DNA of 64,000 nucleotides from Nannocystis punicea (GTDB taxonomy: Bacteria > Myxococcota_A > Polyangia > Nannocystales > Nannocystaceae): the NCBI RefSeq assembly GCF_026965555.1, contig NZ_CP114040.1, forward strand, positions 11,982,001 through 12,046,000. The letters are read 5' to 3'. Below are positions 17,341 through 25,831 of the stretch, piece by piece. Positions within the stretch are counted from its first letter, which is position 1; each line of letters starts with the position of its first letter. The notes beneath the pieces were generated by a model. The model was not told the origin of the DNA. It worked only from the letters and a program-made list of their open reading frames with translations, and searched no databases. The position numbers were made by a program, and so were the translations under genes.

Positions 17341-18225
17341 ATGAACGACACCAGCGCCTCCACCCCCCCGGAGTCCGACAGCGAGATCCAGGCCCTGCGG
17401 CGTCGTGTCGCCGAGCTGGAACAGACCGTCGCGGCGCTGGAGCAGGAGCGTGACGTGTTCAAGCACGTCGTGCACCACGCGCCCGCCTTCATCTCGCGCC
17501 TCACGCCCGACGGGCGGACGATCTACGCCAACGCCACCTGCGAGCGGCTGGTCGGCAAGACCAACAAGCAGATCGCGGGCCTCAACCTCCTGCCCATCCT
17601 CTACCCCGCCGACCTGTACCCGGCCGTCGAGGAGTACCTCAAGATCGCGGCCGAGGGCGGCGACGTCAGCGACTACGAGCTGACGATTCAGTCGCACACC
17701 GGGGAGCGCCGGACGCTGGCGTGGAACTCGTATCACCGCTTCGGCGTCGACGGCACGCTGCAAGAGGTGGTGTCGTTCGGGGTCGACATCACCGAGCGCA
17801 AGCGGGAGGAGAACGAGCGCCGGCGGCTGCAGGAGGAGATCATCGCGGTGCAGGCCGCGACGCTCGCCGAGCTGTCTACGCCGCTGATCCCGATCAGCGG
17901 CAAGATCGTGGCGATGCCGCTGATCGGCTCGATCGACGCGGCGCGGGCCCAGCGGATCATCGACACCCTGCTTTCGGGTATCAGCGAAGCCCGGGCCAGC
18001 ACGGCGATCCTCGACATCACCGGCGTGGCCGTGGTCGACACTCAGGTGGCCGACGCGCTGCTGCGAGCCGCTCGTTCGGTGCGGCTGCTCGGGGCCGAGG
18101 TCATCCTCACGGGGATTCGCCCGGACGTCGCGCAGACCTTGGTCAACCTCGGGACCAACCTCGAGGGCATCGTCACTCGCGCGACCCTGCAGAGCGGCAT
18201 CGCGTTCGCCATGCAGCAAGGCTGA
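17341..18225 (+). CDS. PAS-STAS sensory protein (RsbR-like), second paralogue
   Basis: ATG at 17341 (MNDTSASTPPESDSEIQALR). A coiled coil (RVAELEQTVAALEQERD) leads into a PAS domain (APAFISRLTPDGRTIYANAT; ILYPADLYPAVEEYL; VSFGVDITERKREE), a linking helix, and a STAS domain (STPLIPISGKIVAMPLIGSI; AILDITGVAVVDTQVADALL). The order and the motifs STPLIPI and LITGIRP-like region match the protein encoded at 2202-3119, so they are paralogues with different PAS inputs. STAS proteins of this type feed stressosome-like or anti-sigma pathways. An upstream in-frame start at 17233 adds a non-conserved leader and is rejected. No partner kinase is adjacent. Confidence 0.9.
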   Translation: MNDTSASTPPESDSEIQALRRRVAELEQTVAALEQERDVFKHVVHHAPAFISRLTPDGRTIYANATCERLVGKTNKQIAGLNLLPILYPADLYPAVEEYLKIAAEGGDVSDYELTIQSHTGERRTLAWNSYHRFGVDGTLQEVVSFGVDITERKREENERRRLQEEIIAVQAATLAELSTPLIPISGKIVAMPLIGSIDAARAQRIIDTLLSGISEARASTAILDITGVAVVDTQVADALLRAARSVRLLGAEVILTGIRPDVAQTLVNLGTNLEGIVTRATLQSGIAFAMQQG

Positions 18226-18622
18226 CGCCCCCGTCGGTATAAATCGGGCGACGATCGCCCCCGGCACGTCGCGGGGTCGAATCGACCCATGACGTCCTGC
18301 ATGCATTCCGCGGCGAGCCGCTGCAGGGGGCCCTGGGCCTCTCGGCGCGTGCGCGGCCGGCGACCGATGTGTGGCGTTCGCCGCTGGTGTGGTGATTGGC
18401 GCGGATGAACGAGTGGAATGAGTCTCCGGGCAATAGAGACAGGCTGGCAAAAGTGCACACCCACACGTCGGTAACACGCGGCGGACATCGGTTTGCGTGC
18501 GGATTAAAATTGTGTATATTTTAATGATAGCAGTATATATAAACAAGAACACGATCCAGAAGATGTAGACGGCCGCAACCTTGCGCGCGCCGTCGTGACC
18601 TCGATTGGCCGGAGGAACGACA
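18226..18622. promoter_or_regulatory. Promoter region of the NRPS-like gene with an A/T-rich inverted repeat
   Basis: The 397-base spacer turns sharply A/T-rich at about 18500-18560. A perfect inverted repeat attaaaat/attttaat with a 7-base spacer spans 18503-18525, followed by the tract cagtatatataaacaagaac (18531-18550). An inverted repeat of this shape, about 100 bases ahead of the start, fits an operator overlapping a promoter. Which regulator binds is unknown. GGAGGA at 18611-18616 is the ribosome binding site for the ATG at 18623. Confidence 0.5.
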
Positions 18623-21600
18623 ATGACGAAGCCTGACGCCACACCCGTCGACGCAGCGTGGACCGGCGGCTTTTCCCCCTACCCGAGCACCGAGGGGCTC
18701 GCGGAGCTGTTCGCCCGGCAAGTCCGGAGCCGCCCGGACGCGCTGGCCGTCGACGCCGGTGAGGAGCGGCTCTCCTACGCGGAGCTCGACCGCCGCGCGA
18801 GTCAGATGGCGCACGCCCTGAAGGCGGCGGGCGTCGGCGTGGAGACTCCAGTCGGGGTTTTCATGAGTCCACGCATCGAACAGATCGTCGCCCAGGTCGC
18901 GATCTGCATGGTCGGAGGCACCTACGTCCCGCTCGACCCCGAATACCCGCGGGAGCGGCTGGAGTTCATGATCGCCGACGCGGGCGTGGAATTGGTCCTC
19001 ACCGACCGCCGCCACTTCGGGCTGGAGCTGGGCGGCCGGCGCGAGCTGTGCGTCGATCGCGAACGCACGCGATTCGAGCGCAACCCGACGGCTTTCCCGG
19101 CGGTCCAAGGCGGAGCCGAGCGGCGCACCCACATCCTCTACACCTCCGGATCGACCGGCAAACCGAAAGGCATCGAGATCGTCGCCCGCGCGATCAGCCG
19201 GCTCGTGCTCGCCACCGATTACGTGCAGATCGAGCCGGACGACCGCCTGGCGCAGATCGCCAACTTCTCGTTCGACGCCGCCATCTTCGAGGTCTGGGGC
19301 GCGCTGCTGAACGGCGCCGCGATTGTCCTCATTCCTCGCCGCCGCGTCCTCGACCCGAACGAGTTCAGCGCCGAGCTGACCGGTCGCGGCGTCACCGTGA
19401 TGTTCCTGACCACCGCGCTGTTCAACCTGGTCGCCGGCGTCTGCCCCGACGCGTTCGCGACGCTGCGCTACCTGCTGGTCGGCGGCGAGAAGGCCAACGC
19501 CGAGGCGTTCCGCGCCGTCCTCCAGGCCCGGCCGCCGCGCCACCTCTGCCACATCTACGGGCCGACCGAGAGCACCACCTTCGCGGTCGCCTGCGAGCTG
19601 GACCGCGAGCGCACCGCCGGCAGCAACGTGCCGATCGGGCGCCCGATCCGCAACACTCTGGCGTTCATCCTCGACGAAGCGCAGCGGCCGGTCGGAGTCG
19701 GCGAGGTCGGCGAGCTCTACATCGGCGGCGACGGCCTCGCCCGCGGCTACCTCCATCGCCCCGAGCTCACCGCCGAGCGCTTCGTCACTCTGGCAGGATT
19801 GACCGGGGGAGCCCCCATCCGCCTGTACCGCACCGGTGACCAGGTCCGCTGGCGCCGCGACGGCCTCATCGAATTCGTCGGCCGCACCGATTTTCAGGTC
19901 AAGATCCGCGGTCATCGCATCGAGCTCGAGGAGATCGAGGCGGCCCTGGTCGAGAGCGGGATGGTCGCCGCCGCGGCCATCACGGTGCAGGAGAGCCCGA
20001 GCGGCGACAAATCGATGGTCGCCCACGTGGTCCCGAAGGACCGCGCCGGCTTCCGCGCATCCATGCTTCAGGAGCACCTCCAGGCCAAACTACCGCGATT
20101 CATGATACCGTCGCGATTCGTCGAGCTGGACGCCCTGCCGCTCAATGCTAACGGCAAGGTCGACCGCAAGGCGCTCGCCCAGGGTCAGGCGCACTCGGGG
20201 GTGTTCAGCCTCAATGCGATGATCGCGGTCACGCACGATCCGCTGACCGGCGAACTCGCGGCATTGTGGGCAGACCTCCTCGGCGTCCCGGTGGTCCTGC
20301 CCGAGGACGACTTCTTCCGCCTCGGCGGCAATTCGCTGCTGGCCGCCCGCCTGGTGCTGCGCGTCCGCGACGCGTACCGGGTCCGCTTCCCGGTCTACGC
20401 GCTGTACGAGGCCGGCACCCTGCGCGACTTCGCGGCGCAGCTGCGGCGAGCGCTGCGCGGCGAGGCCATCCGCTGCGCGACCGCGGCGGGCCCGGAGACC
20501 TGGCGAGCCGACGCCCGCCTCCCCGAGGACGTCCACGCGCAGATCGTCCGCGCGGCCGAGCTGCCGCGCCCGGCGGCCGACGCGTGGCGCACGGGCGAGC
20601 TGTTCCTGACCGGCGTGACCGGCTTCCTCGGCGCGTTCCTGCTGCGCGACGTCCTGCTGCACACGACCGCCCGGGTGCACTGCCTGGTGCGCGCGGCGGA
20701 CCCTGCGGCGGGCATGGCCCGGGTGCGCCAGGCGCTGGTGAAGTACGGCCTGTGGCAGCCCTCGTTCACGGCGCGGATCCGCGTCGTCCCCGGCGACCTC
20801 GCCGAGCCGCGCTTCGGCCTCGACGAGGCGAGCTTCGCCGCGCTCGCGGGGGCCGTCGACGCGGTCCTCCACGCCGGCGCGCAGGTCAACTACGTCCAGC
20901 CCTACGCGGCCCACCGCGCCACCAACGTGAGCGGCACCCACGAGGTCCTGCGGCTCGCCGCGACCGGTCGGCTCAAGCCCCTGCACCACGTGTCGTCGAT
21001 CGGGGTGTTCGGCCCGAGCGGCTTCTTCGGCGGCAAGCGGGTGGTGCGTGAGGACGACGCGCTCGACGACCACCTCGAGTACCTGGCGCTCGACATCGGC
21101 TACTCCGCCAGCAAGTGGGTCGCGGAGAAATCAGTCTGGTCGGCGGGCGAGCTCGGTCTGCCGGTCACGGTCTACCGCCCGGGGTTCATCATGGGCGACA
21201 GCCGCAGCGGGGCCGGCAACGCCGACGACTTCGTCGGCCGCTCGGTGCGCGGGGCGATCCAGGTCGGCGGGTACCCCGACCTGCCGCGGCAGCGCAAGGA
21301 GTTCGTGCCGGTCGACTTCGTCAGCCGCGCGATCCTCCACATCGCCGGCACGCCAGGCAGCCACGGGCGCGCCTATCACCTGGTCCCGCCCGAGCAGGGC
21401 CAGTCGCCCGAGCTCAACCAGTTCTTCGTCATGATCAAAGAGTTCGGCTACCCGCTGGCGCAGCTGAGCTACGCGCAATGGGTCGACCGCACCATCCAGG
21501 ACGCCCGCGAGCGCGACAACCCGCTGTGCCCGCTGCTGCCGATGCTGTTCGAGCGGGTCTACCGCGACGAGCTGACCCGCTGGGAGCTCTACGAGGACAT

Positions 21601-21781
21601 GCCCGAGTACGACATCAGCAACACCCAGGAGGCCCTCGCCGGCAGCGACATCCGCTTCGTCGCCGTCGACCGGGCGCTGCTCACGAAGTACCTCCGCTAC
21701 TGGATCGCCACCGGCCAGCTGCCGCCCCTCCGCGCCCCCGAGGCCGTCCGTGGCCCGACCCGACTGGCCGCTCGCGGCTAG
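18623..21781 (+). CDS. Stand-alone NRPS-like adenylation-carrier-thioester reductase
   Basis: 1052 residues; start set by GGAGGA six bases upstream. Order: adenylation domain (residues 20-520; TSGSTGKPKG near 173, FSFDAAIFEVWG, YGPTES, GELYIGGDGLARGY, YRTGD, VKIRGHRIELEEIE, NANGKVDRKAL), carrier domain with phosphopantetheine Ser571 in LGGNSLL, and a thioester reductase domain (about 650-1010; LTGVTGFLGAFLL, Tyr827-x3-Lys831 in YSASKWVAE). No condensation or thioesterase domain is present. The family activates one carboxylic or amino acid, loads it on the carrier and releases it reductively as aldehyde or alcohol. Reading the specificity pocket by eye gives about D-A-F-F-L-G-I-T-F-K, which I cannot assign to a substrate. 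No tailoring genes are adjacent. Confidence 0.9.
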   Translation: MTKPDATPVDAAWTGGFSPYPSTEGLAELFARQVRSRPDALAVDAGEERLSYAELDRRASQMAHALKAAGVGVETPVGVFMSPRIEQIVAQVAICMVGGTYVPLDPEYPRERLEFMIADAGVELVLTDRRHFGLELGGRRELCVDRERTRFERNPTAFPAVQGGAERRTHILYTSGSTGKPKGIEIVARAISRLVLATDYVQIEPDDRLAQIANFSFDAAIFEVWGALLNGAAIVLIPRRRVLDPNEFSAELTGRGVTVMFLTTALFNLVAGVCPDAFATLRYLLVGGEKANAEAFRAVLQARPPRHLCHIYGPTESTTFAVACELDRERTAGSNVPIGRPIRNTLAFILDEAQRPVGVGEVGELYIGGDGLARGYLHRPELTAERFVTLAGLTGGAPIRLYRTGDQVRWRRDGLIEFVGRTDFQVKIRGHRIELEEIEAALVESGMVAAAAITVQESPSGDKSMVAHVVPKDRAGFRASMLQEHLQAKLPRFMIPSRFVELDALPLNANGKVDRKALAQGQAHSGVFSLNAMIAVTHDPLTGELAALWADLLGVPVVLPEDDFFRLGGNSLLAARLVLRVRDAYRVRFPVYALYEAGTLRDFAAQLRRALRGEAIRCATAAGPETWRADARLPEDVHAQIVRAAELPRPAADAWRTGELFLTGVTGFLGAFLLRDVLLHTTARVHCLVRAADPAAGMARVRQALVKYGLWQPSFTARIRVVPGDLAEPRFGLDEASFAALAGAVDAVLHAGAQVNYVQPYAAHRATNVSGTHEVLRLAATGRLKPLHHVSSIGVFGPSGFFGGKRVVREDDALDDHLEYLALDIGYSASKWVAEKSVWSAGELGLPVTVYRPGFIMGDSRSGAGNADDFVGRSVRGAIQVGGYPDLPRQRKEFVPVDFVSRAILHIAGTPGSHGRAYHLVPPEQGQSPELNQFFVMIKEFGYPLAQLSYAQWVDRTIQDARERDNPLCPLLPMLFERVYRDELTRWELYEDMPEYDISNTQEALAGSDIRFVAVDRALLTKYLRYWIATGQLPPLRAPEAVRGPTRLAARG

Positions 21782-21786
21782 ATCGC

Positions 21787-21846
21787 TCTGTCCTTCACGA
21801 CATGTTCCTTCGGAAATGTCGTGAAAGACATGCCTTTTAAGGCATG
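21787..21846. terminator. Double hairpin (palindrome ladder) between convergent genes
   Basis: Five nodes spaced 14 bases apart (21787 TCTG, 21801 CATG, 21815 AATG, 21829 CATG, 21843 CATG). They form a large hairpin, ttcacgacat (21794-21803) with atgtcgtgaa (21816-21825), and a second one, catgcctt/aaggcatg (21829-21836 with 21839-21846). It sits between the stop of the NRPS-like gene (21781) and the stop of pyrC (21848), so it is well placed as a bidirectional terminator. Confidence 0.65.
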
Positions 21847-21847
21847 C

Positions 21848-22909
21848 TCAATCGACCAGGCGCCAGGCGACCTGCTCGCCGGCGCGCAGCGGGACGAGGT
21901 CGTCCTGGCCGAAGGGATAGCTGGCCGGCACCTCCCAGGCGACCCGCTCGAGCCGGACCTTCTCGCGGTTGACCGGCAGGTCGTAGAAGCGCGGGCCGAA
22001 CTCGCCGGCGAACGCGTTCAGCCGCTCCAGCGCCCCGGCGCGCTCGAACGCCTCGGCGTACAGCTCGATCGCCGCGTGGGCGGTGAACATCCCGGCGCAG
22101 CCGCAGGCGCTCTCCTTGGCCCGGCGCGGGTGCGGGGCGCTGTCGGTGCCGAGGAAGAACTTCGGCTCGCCGCTGGTCGCGGCCTCGACCAGGGCCTCGC
22201 GGTGGAGCTCGCGCTTGAGCACCGGCAGGCAGTAGTAGTGCGGGCAGATGCCGCCGGTGAACATGGCGTTGCGGCTGTAGAGCAGGTGGTGCGCGGTGAT
22301 CGTGGCGGCCACGCGCGGGCCGGCGGCGCGCACGAAGGCGACCGCGTCGCGGGTAGTGATGTGCTCGACGACCACGCGCAGGTCGGGCAGGCGGTCGAGC
22401 AGCGGCGCGAGCTGACGCTGCAGGAACACCGCCTCGCGGTCGAACACGTCGACGCTCGGGTCGGTGACCTCGCCGTGCACGAGCAGCGGCAGGCCGAGCT
22501 GCTGCATGGCCTCGAGGACAGGGAACACGCGCGCCAGGTCGGTCACCCCCGACTGCGAATTGGTGGTCGCGCCGGCCGGGTACAGCTTGACCCCGTGCAC
22601 GAACCCGCTGCTGCGGGCGCGGGCGACCTCCTCCGGCGGCGTCGCGTCGGTCAGGTAGAGCGTCATCAGCGGCGTGAACCGCCCGGCCAGCGCCGTCGGC
22701 ACCGCCGCGACGATCCGCTCGCGGTAGGCCGCCGCGTCCGCGACCCGCGTGACCGGCGGGCGCAGGTTGGGCATGACGATCGCCCGCGCGAACTGCCGCG
22801 CGGTGTGGGCCACCGCGTCGGCGAGGACGACGCCGTCGCGCAGGTGGAGGTGCCAGTCGTCGGGGCGGACAAGCTCGAGCGCGTCGGTCACGGCGCCGAC
22901 AAGTAGCAC
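21848..22909 (-). CDS. pyrC: Dihydroorotase (pyrimidine biosynthesis)
   Basis: About 350 residues, the usual size for the homodimeric (type II) enzyme. Metal and substrate motifs are visible: DDWHLHLRDG near the start, VMPNLRPPV, GVKLYPAGATTNS with the carboxylated Lys, LLVHGEV, VVEHITT, TAHHLLYSRN and FFLGTDSAPHP with the catalytic Asp. It converts carbamoyl aspartate to dihydroorotate in the third step of UMP synthesis. The GTG at 22909 is used; a GTG at 22891 (VTDALELVRPDDW) matches the usual N-terminus equally well, and neither has a clear ribosome site. No other pyr genes are nearby. Confidence 0.95.
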   Translation of the reverse strand: MLLVGAVTDALELVRPDDWHLHLRDGVVLADAVAHTARQFARAIVMPNLRPPVTRVADAAAYRERIVAAVPTALAGRFTPLMTLYLTDATPPEEVARARSSGFVHGVKLYPAGATTNSQSGVTDLARVFPVLEAMQQLGLPLLVHGEVTDPSVDVFDREAVFLQRQLAPLLDRLPDLRVVVEHITTRDAVAFVRAAGPRVAATITAHHLLYSRNAMFTGGICPHYYCLPVLKRELHREALVEAATSGEPKFFLGTDSAPHPRRAKESACGCAGMFTAHAAIELYAEAFERAGALERLNAFAGEFGPRFYDLPVNREKVRLERVAWEVPASYPFGQDDLVPLRAGEQVAWRLVD

Positions 22910-23165
22910 GCGGGCAGGGCCGTGCGCAGCCCTGGCTGCGCCCCCGCTCGCTCCCCGCCGGGAGCCCGCCGGCTGCGACAGCGTGGGCGCGTCGCGGAAC
23001 CGGCGCTGCGGCGGCGAGCCGTTCGATCGCGGCGGAGGTCGCCCTCGCTGCGAGGCGAGGCTTCCGCGCGAGAATCATGGCGATCGCCGACCGCGCCAGC
23101 GGAGCTCGGGCCATCGCGGCGGTGCCGCGACGGCGGGTGACCGATCCGTCCCGCGCTCCGGCGAA

Positions 23166-25733
23166 TCATACCGGCGGCTGCAACAACGCCCCGAGCTCGC
23201 GCTCCCCCGCCGACAGCAGGATCGCCACCTCTTGCAGGCCCGCCGCGTGCTCCGACCGCTGCGCCAGCCGCTCCGACAGCTCGGTGAACACCCGGCGGTT
23301 CTGCTGCAGGCCGCGCGGCGAGCCCTTGTCGCGGTTGAACACCACCGAGTCGCGCAGCAGCGTCACCGCCTCCGCGTCGCGCCCGAGCTGCGCCAGCACC
23401 TGCGACAGCGCCTCCGTCGTCTGCGCCAGGCCGGTCAGGTCGCCGAGCTGCGTCTGCACCTCGGCGGCCGCGTCGAACCGCTGCTTGGCGACCTCGGTCC
23501 GGCCCGCGCGCAGCTCGAGGCGACCCATCGTCTCCCACACGCGCCCGAGCTCGCGGACCTCGCCGAGGTCGCGATAGGCGCGCTCGGCCGCCCGCGCGTG
23601 CTCGAGGCCCATCTCGAAGCCCTCGAGCTCGCGGCCGGCCCGCAGCTGGGCCTGCAGCGGCAGGCGGGCGAACAGGTGCTCCGTCTCCGCCAGCTCGCGC
23701 AGCGCCACCGGGTCGCTGTTCACGTGCGGGTCGAACACCTTGCGCGACTGCCGGAGCAGCTGCAGCGCGCGGCCCGGGTCGCCCATGCGCACGAGCACCG
23801 CCGCCTGGTCGTTGAGCAGGCACGCCGCCCCGGTCGCGTCGCCGGCCGCTTGCAGCATGCTGCCGGCCGCGACCAGCTCCGCGTGGGCGCGCTCGAGCGA
23901 GCGCGCGTCGCCCAGGTCGAAGCACACGCCGGCGATCGCCTGCGCCAGATCGGCCGCGAGCTCCACCGGCTCGTCGGCCCCCAGCTCGGCGCGCGCGGTG
24001 TCGAGGGTCGCCTGCGCCTGCGTCAGCGTGAACCCGAACTCGTAGCCCGCCGACTGCCACTGCAGCCGTCCCAGCTCGATCAACGCTTGCACCCGCAACA
24101 GCCGCCGCGTCGCGCTCGACGGCAGCGTCGCCAGCAGCGACAGCGCGTTCTGGGCGTGCTGCGCCGCCGCCTGCGGCGCCCCCATCTCCGCCGCCTTGCG
24201 CGCCGCCTCGCACAGGTGCTGCGCCGCCTCGTCGAACTCGCCCGCCAGCCGCATGTGCTCGGCCGCCCGCGCCTCGTCGACCAGCGGGTCCTCCAGCCGC
24301 GTCGGCACCACCCGCGACGGGGCGCCCCAGCCGGCAGGGTCGGCCTCCTCCGCCCGCGCCTCGGCGGCGGGCGCCGCGAAGATCGTCTTGCGCCGCGCCG
24401 GCGACCAGCTCGCCGGCTTCGCCTCCGCCTGCTCGTTAGGACCTGTCTCTTCAGACACGCTCGCGTCTGCCGCCCGCAACCCCGCCAGCGAGCTCGCCCC
24501 CAGCGACCGCTCGATCGGCCCCGACCGCTCCCCCTTCGCCGGCACAGTCCACGCCGGCCCGCCGGCCCTGGGCACCCCATCACCTGGCCCTTCGGACACC
24601 TGTGCAGAATCGGCGGCCGGCGACTCGCCTGTCCCTCCGGACATATCACTCGCCGCCCCGATCTCACCTGCCCCGTCGGCCAGCGTCGCCTCGTCCCGAG
24701 GATGTTGATTATTAAAACCTGTCTCGGCGGCCATCTCGCTGGCGACCTGCGCCGCCAGCCCGGTCTCGTCGACCAGGTCGACCACCTCGGCCGAGAGGTC
24801 GATGATCTCCGCGACCTGGGCGGCGCTGGGCATCTTCGCGCGCGCCTTGCCCTTCGGCGCCGGCGGCCGCGGCGGCTTGGCGCCCGCCGCTTCTTCCCCG
24901 GCACGCGCGCCGAGCAGCCGGCCGAGCTTGCGGTGCCACGCCTGGGCGAGCGACGGCATCAGCGACGTCGAGAGGGCCGTCAGCGCCGAGGTCGGCAGCG
25001 AGAACCGGCCCTCGCCGCGGTCCTCGACCGGGATCCCGAGGTCCGTCGCCTGCTGCATCAGCTCGAGCACCACCAGCGGCTCGAGCGACAGCAGGTCGGC
25101 CACGATCCGCGTCTCGAAGCCCGGCCCGATCAGCGCCCCGGCCCGCAGCACCCGCAGCACCTCCGGCGGCAGCGTGCGCCACTGGATCGCCTGCGCCTCG
25201 CCGCTCGGCGGCTCCTCCCCGCGCACGACCCCGGCCGGATCGCGCGTCCGCACCGCCAGCAGCAGCTCGGCCGCCGCCTCCTTCGGCTCGCCGTGGAACA
25301 CCAGCACCAGCGGCAACTGCAGCCACCCCTGGCGCCGCACGATCTGGGTCAGCGCCGCCAGCGTCGCCTCGTCGGCCTGCTCGACCGCGTCGAACACCAC
25401 GACCCACTTCGAACCTGTCTGTTGGGACAGGTGATTCCACAGCTCGACCAGCACCGCCTCGGTGGCCCGCTCGGGCGCCTCGCCGAACAGAGTGCGCCGG
25501 CGCAGCGACTTGGACCGGTCCGGCGGCTTCGGCCGCGCCTCGCCGAGGATCGCCTCGGTCAGCCGGCGCGCCTCGAGCAGGGGCCGCAGGGCCGCCGGCG
25601 CCACCTCGCAGCTGACCCGCAACAGCTGCAGGTCGGTCGGCGGCTCGGGCAGACGCCCGCGCACGGCCGTCGCCAGTCGATCACGCACACGCTGCCAGAG
25701 TCGCCCGGGGTCGCGCTCGTCGGAGTGGGTCAT
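23166..25733 (-). CDS. Large TPR protein with a NTPase-like domain lacking a P-loop
   Basis: 855 residues. Residues 35-270 resemble the core of AAA_16/STAND ATPases after the nucleotide-binding loop (LLRVSCEVAP; VVVFDAVEQADEATLAALTQ as a Walker-B-like strand; LPLVLVFHGEPKE; winged-helix-like ALIGPGFETRIVADLL), but no GxxxxGK(S/T) loop exists, so ATP hydrolysis is doubtful. Residues 300-480 are a disordered linker. From about 480 to the end, TPR-type helical repeats follow (AAEHMRLAGEFDEAAQHL; GDARSLERAHAELVAAGS; GDPGRALQLLRQSRKVF; QLGRDAEAVTLLRDS). It is probably an assembly or signalling scaffold. The linker contains five palindrome-derived segments, so its length may be evolving by that repeat. 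Confidence 0.75.
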   Translation of the reverse strand: MTHSDERDPGRLWQRVRDRLATAVRGRLPEPPTDLQLLRVSCEVAPAALRPLLEARRLTEAILGEARPKPPDRSKSLRRRTLFGEAPERATEAVLVELWNHLSQQTGSKWVVVFDAVEQADEATLAALTQIVRRQGWLQLPLVLVFHGEPKEAAAELLLAVRTRDPAGVVRGEEPPSGEAQAIQWRTLPPEVLRVLRAGALIGPGFETRIVADLLSLEPLVVLELMQQATDLGIPVEDRGEGRFSLPTSALTALSTSLMPSLAQAWHRKLGRLLGARAGEEAAGAKPPRPPAPKGKARAKMPSAAQVAEIIDLSAEVVDLVDETGLAAQVASEMAAETGFNNQHPRDEATLADGAGEIGAASDMSGGTGESPAADSAQVSEGPGDGVPRAGGPAWTVPAKGERSGPIERSLGASSLAGLRAADASVSEETGPNEQAEAKPASWSPARRKTIFAAPAAEARAEEADPAGWGAPSRVVPTRLEDPLVDEARAAEHMRLAGEFDEAAQHLCEAARKAAEMGAPQAAAQHAQNALSLLATLPSSATRRLLRVQALIELGRLQWQSAGYEFGFTLTQAQATLDTARAELGADEPVELAADLAQAIAGVCFDLGDARSLERAHAELVAAGSMLQAAGDATGAACLLNDQAAVLVRMGDPGRALQLLRQSRKVFDPHVNSDPVALRELAETEHLFARLPLQAQLRAGRELEGFEMGLEHARAAERAYRDLGEVRELGRVWETMGRLELRAGRTEVAKQRFDAAAEVQTQLGDLTGLAQTTEALSQVLAQLGRDAEAVTLLRDSVVFNRDKGSPRGLQQNRRVFTELSERLAQRSEHAAGLQEVAILLSAGERELGALLQPPV
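24442..24735. repeat. Five palindrome units in the disordered linker of the TPR gene
   Basis: CCTG-N10-CANN units begin at about 24442, 24583, 24628, 24667 and 24718. The one at 24628 contains a perfect TGTCC CTCC GGACA core (24630-24643). The A/T-rich tract ttgattattaaaacc directly precedes the last unit. A further unit, cctgtc/gacagg, is at 25414-25431 in the same gene. Confidence 0.65.
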
Positions 25734-25800
25734 GCGAGGCCGAGCTTACCGGAGCCGCGCGCCTCCGTCGCGTGGCCTGGCGACCTCGCTCGGATGCGAA

Positions 25801-25818
25801 CCTGTCCCTCGGGACATT
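25801..25818. repeat. Perfect TGTCC-N4-GGACA palindrome in a spacer
   Basis: CCTG-N10-CATT with core TGTCC CTCG GGACA (25803-25816) lies in the 98-base gap between the start of the TPR gene and the stop of the phospholipase-like gene, both on the minus strand. Confidence 0.75.
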
Positions 25819-25831
25819 TACCATGACGACC

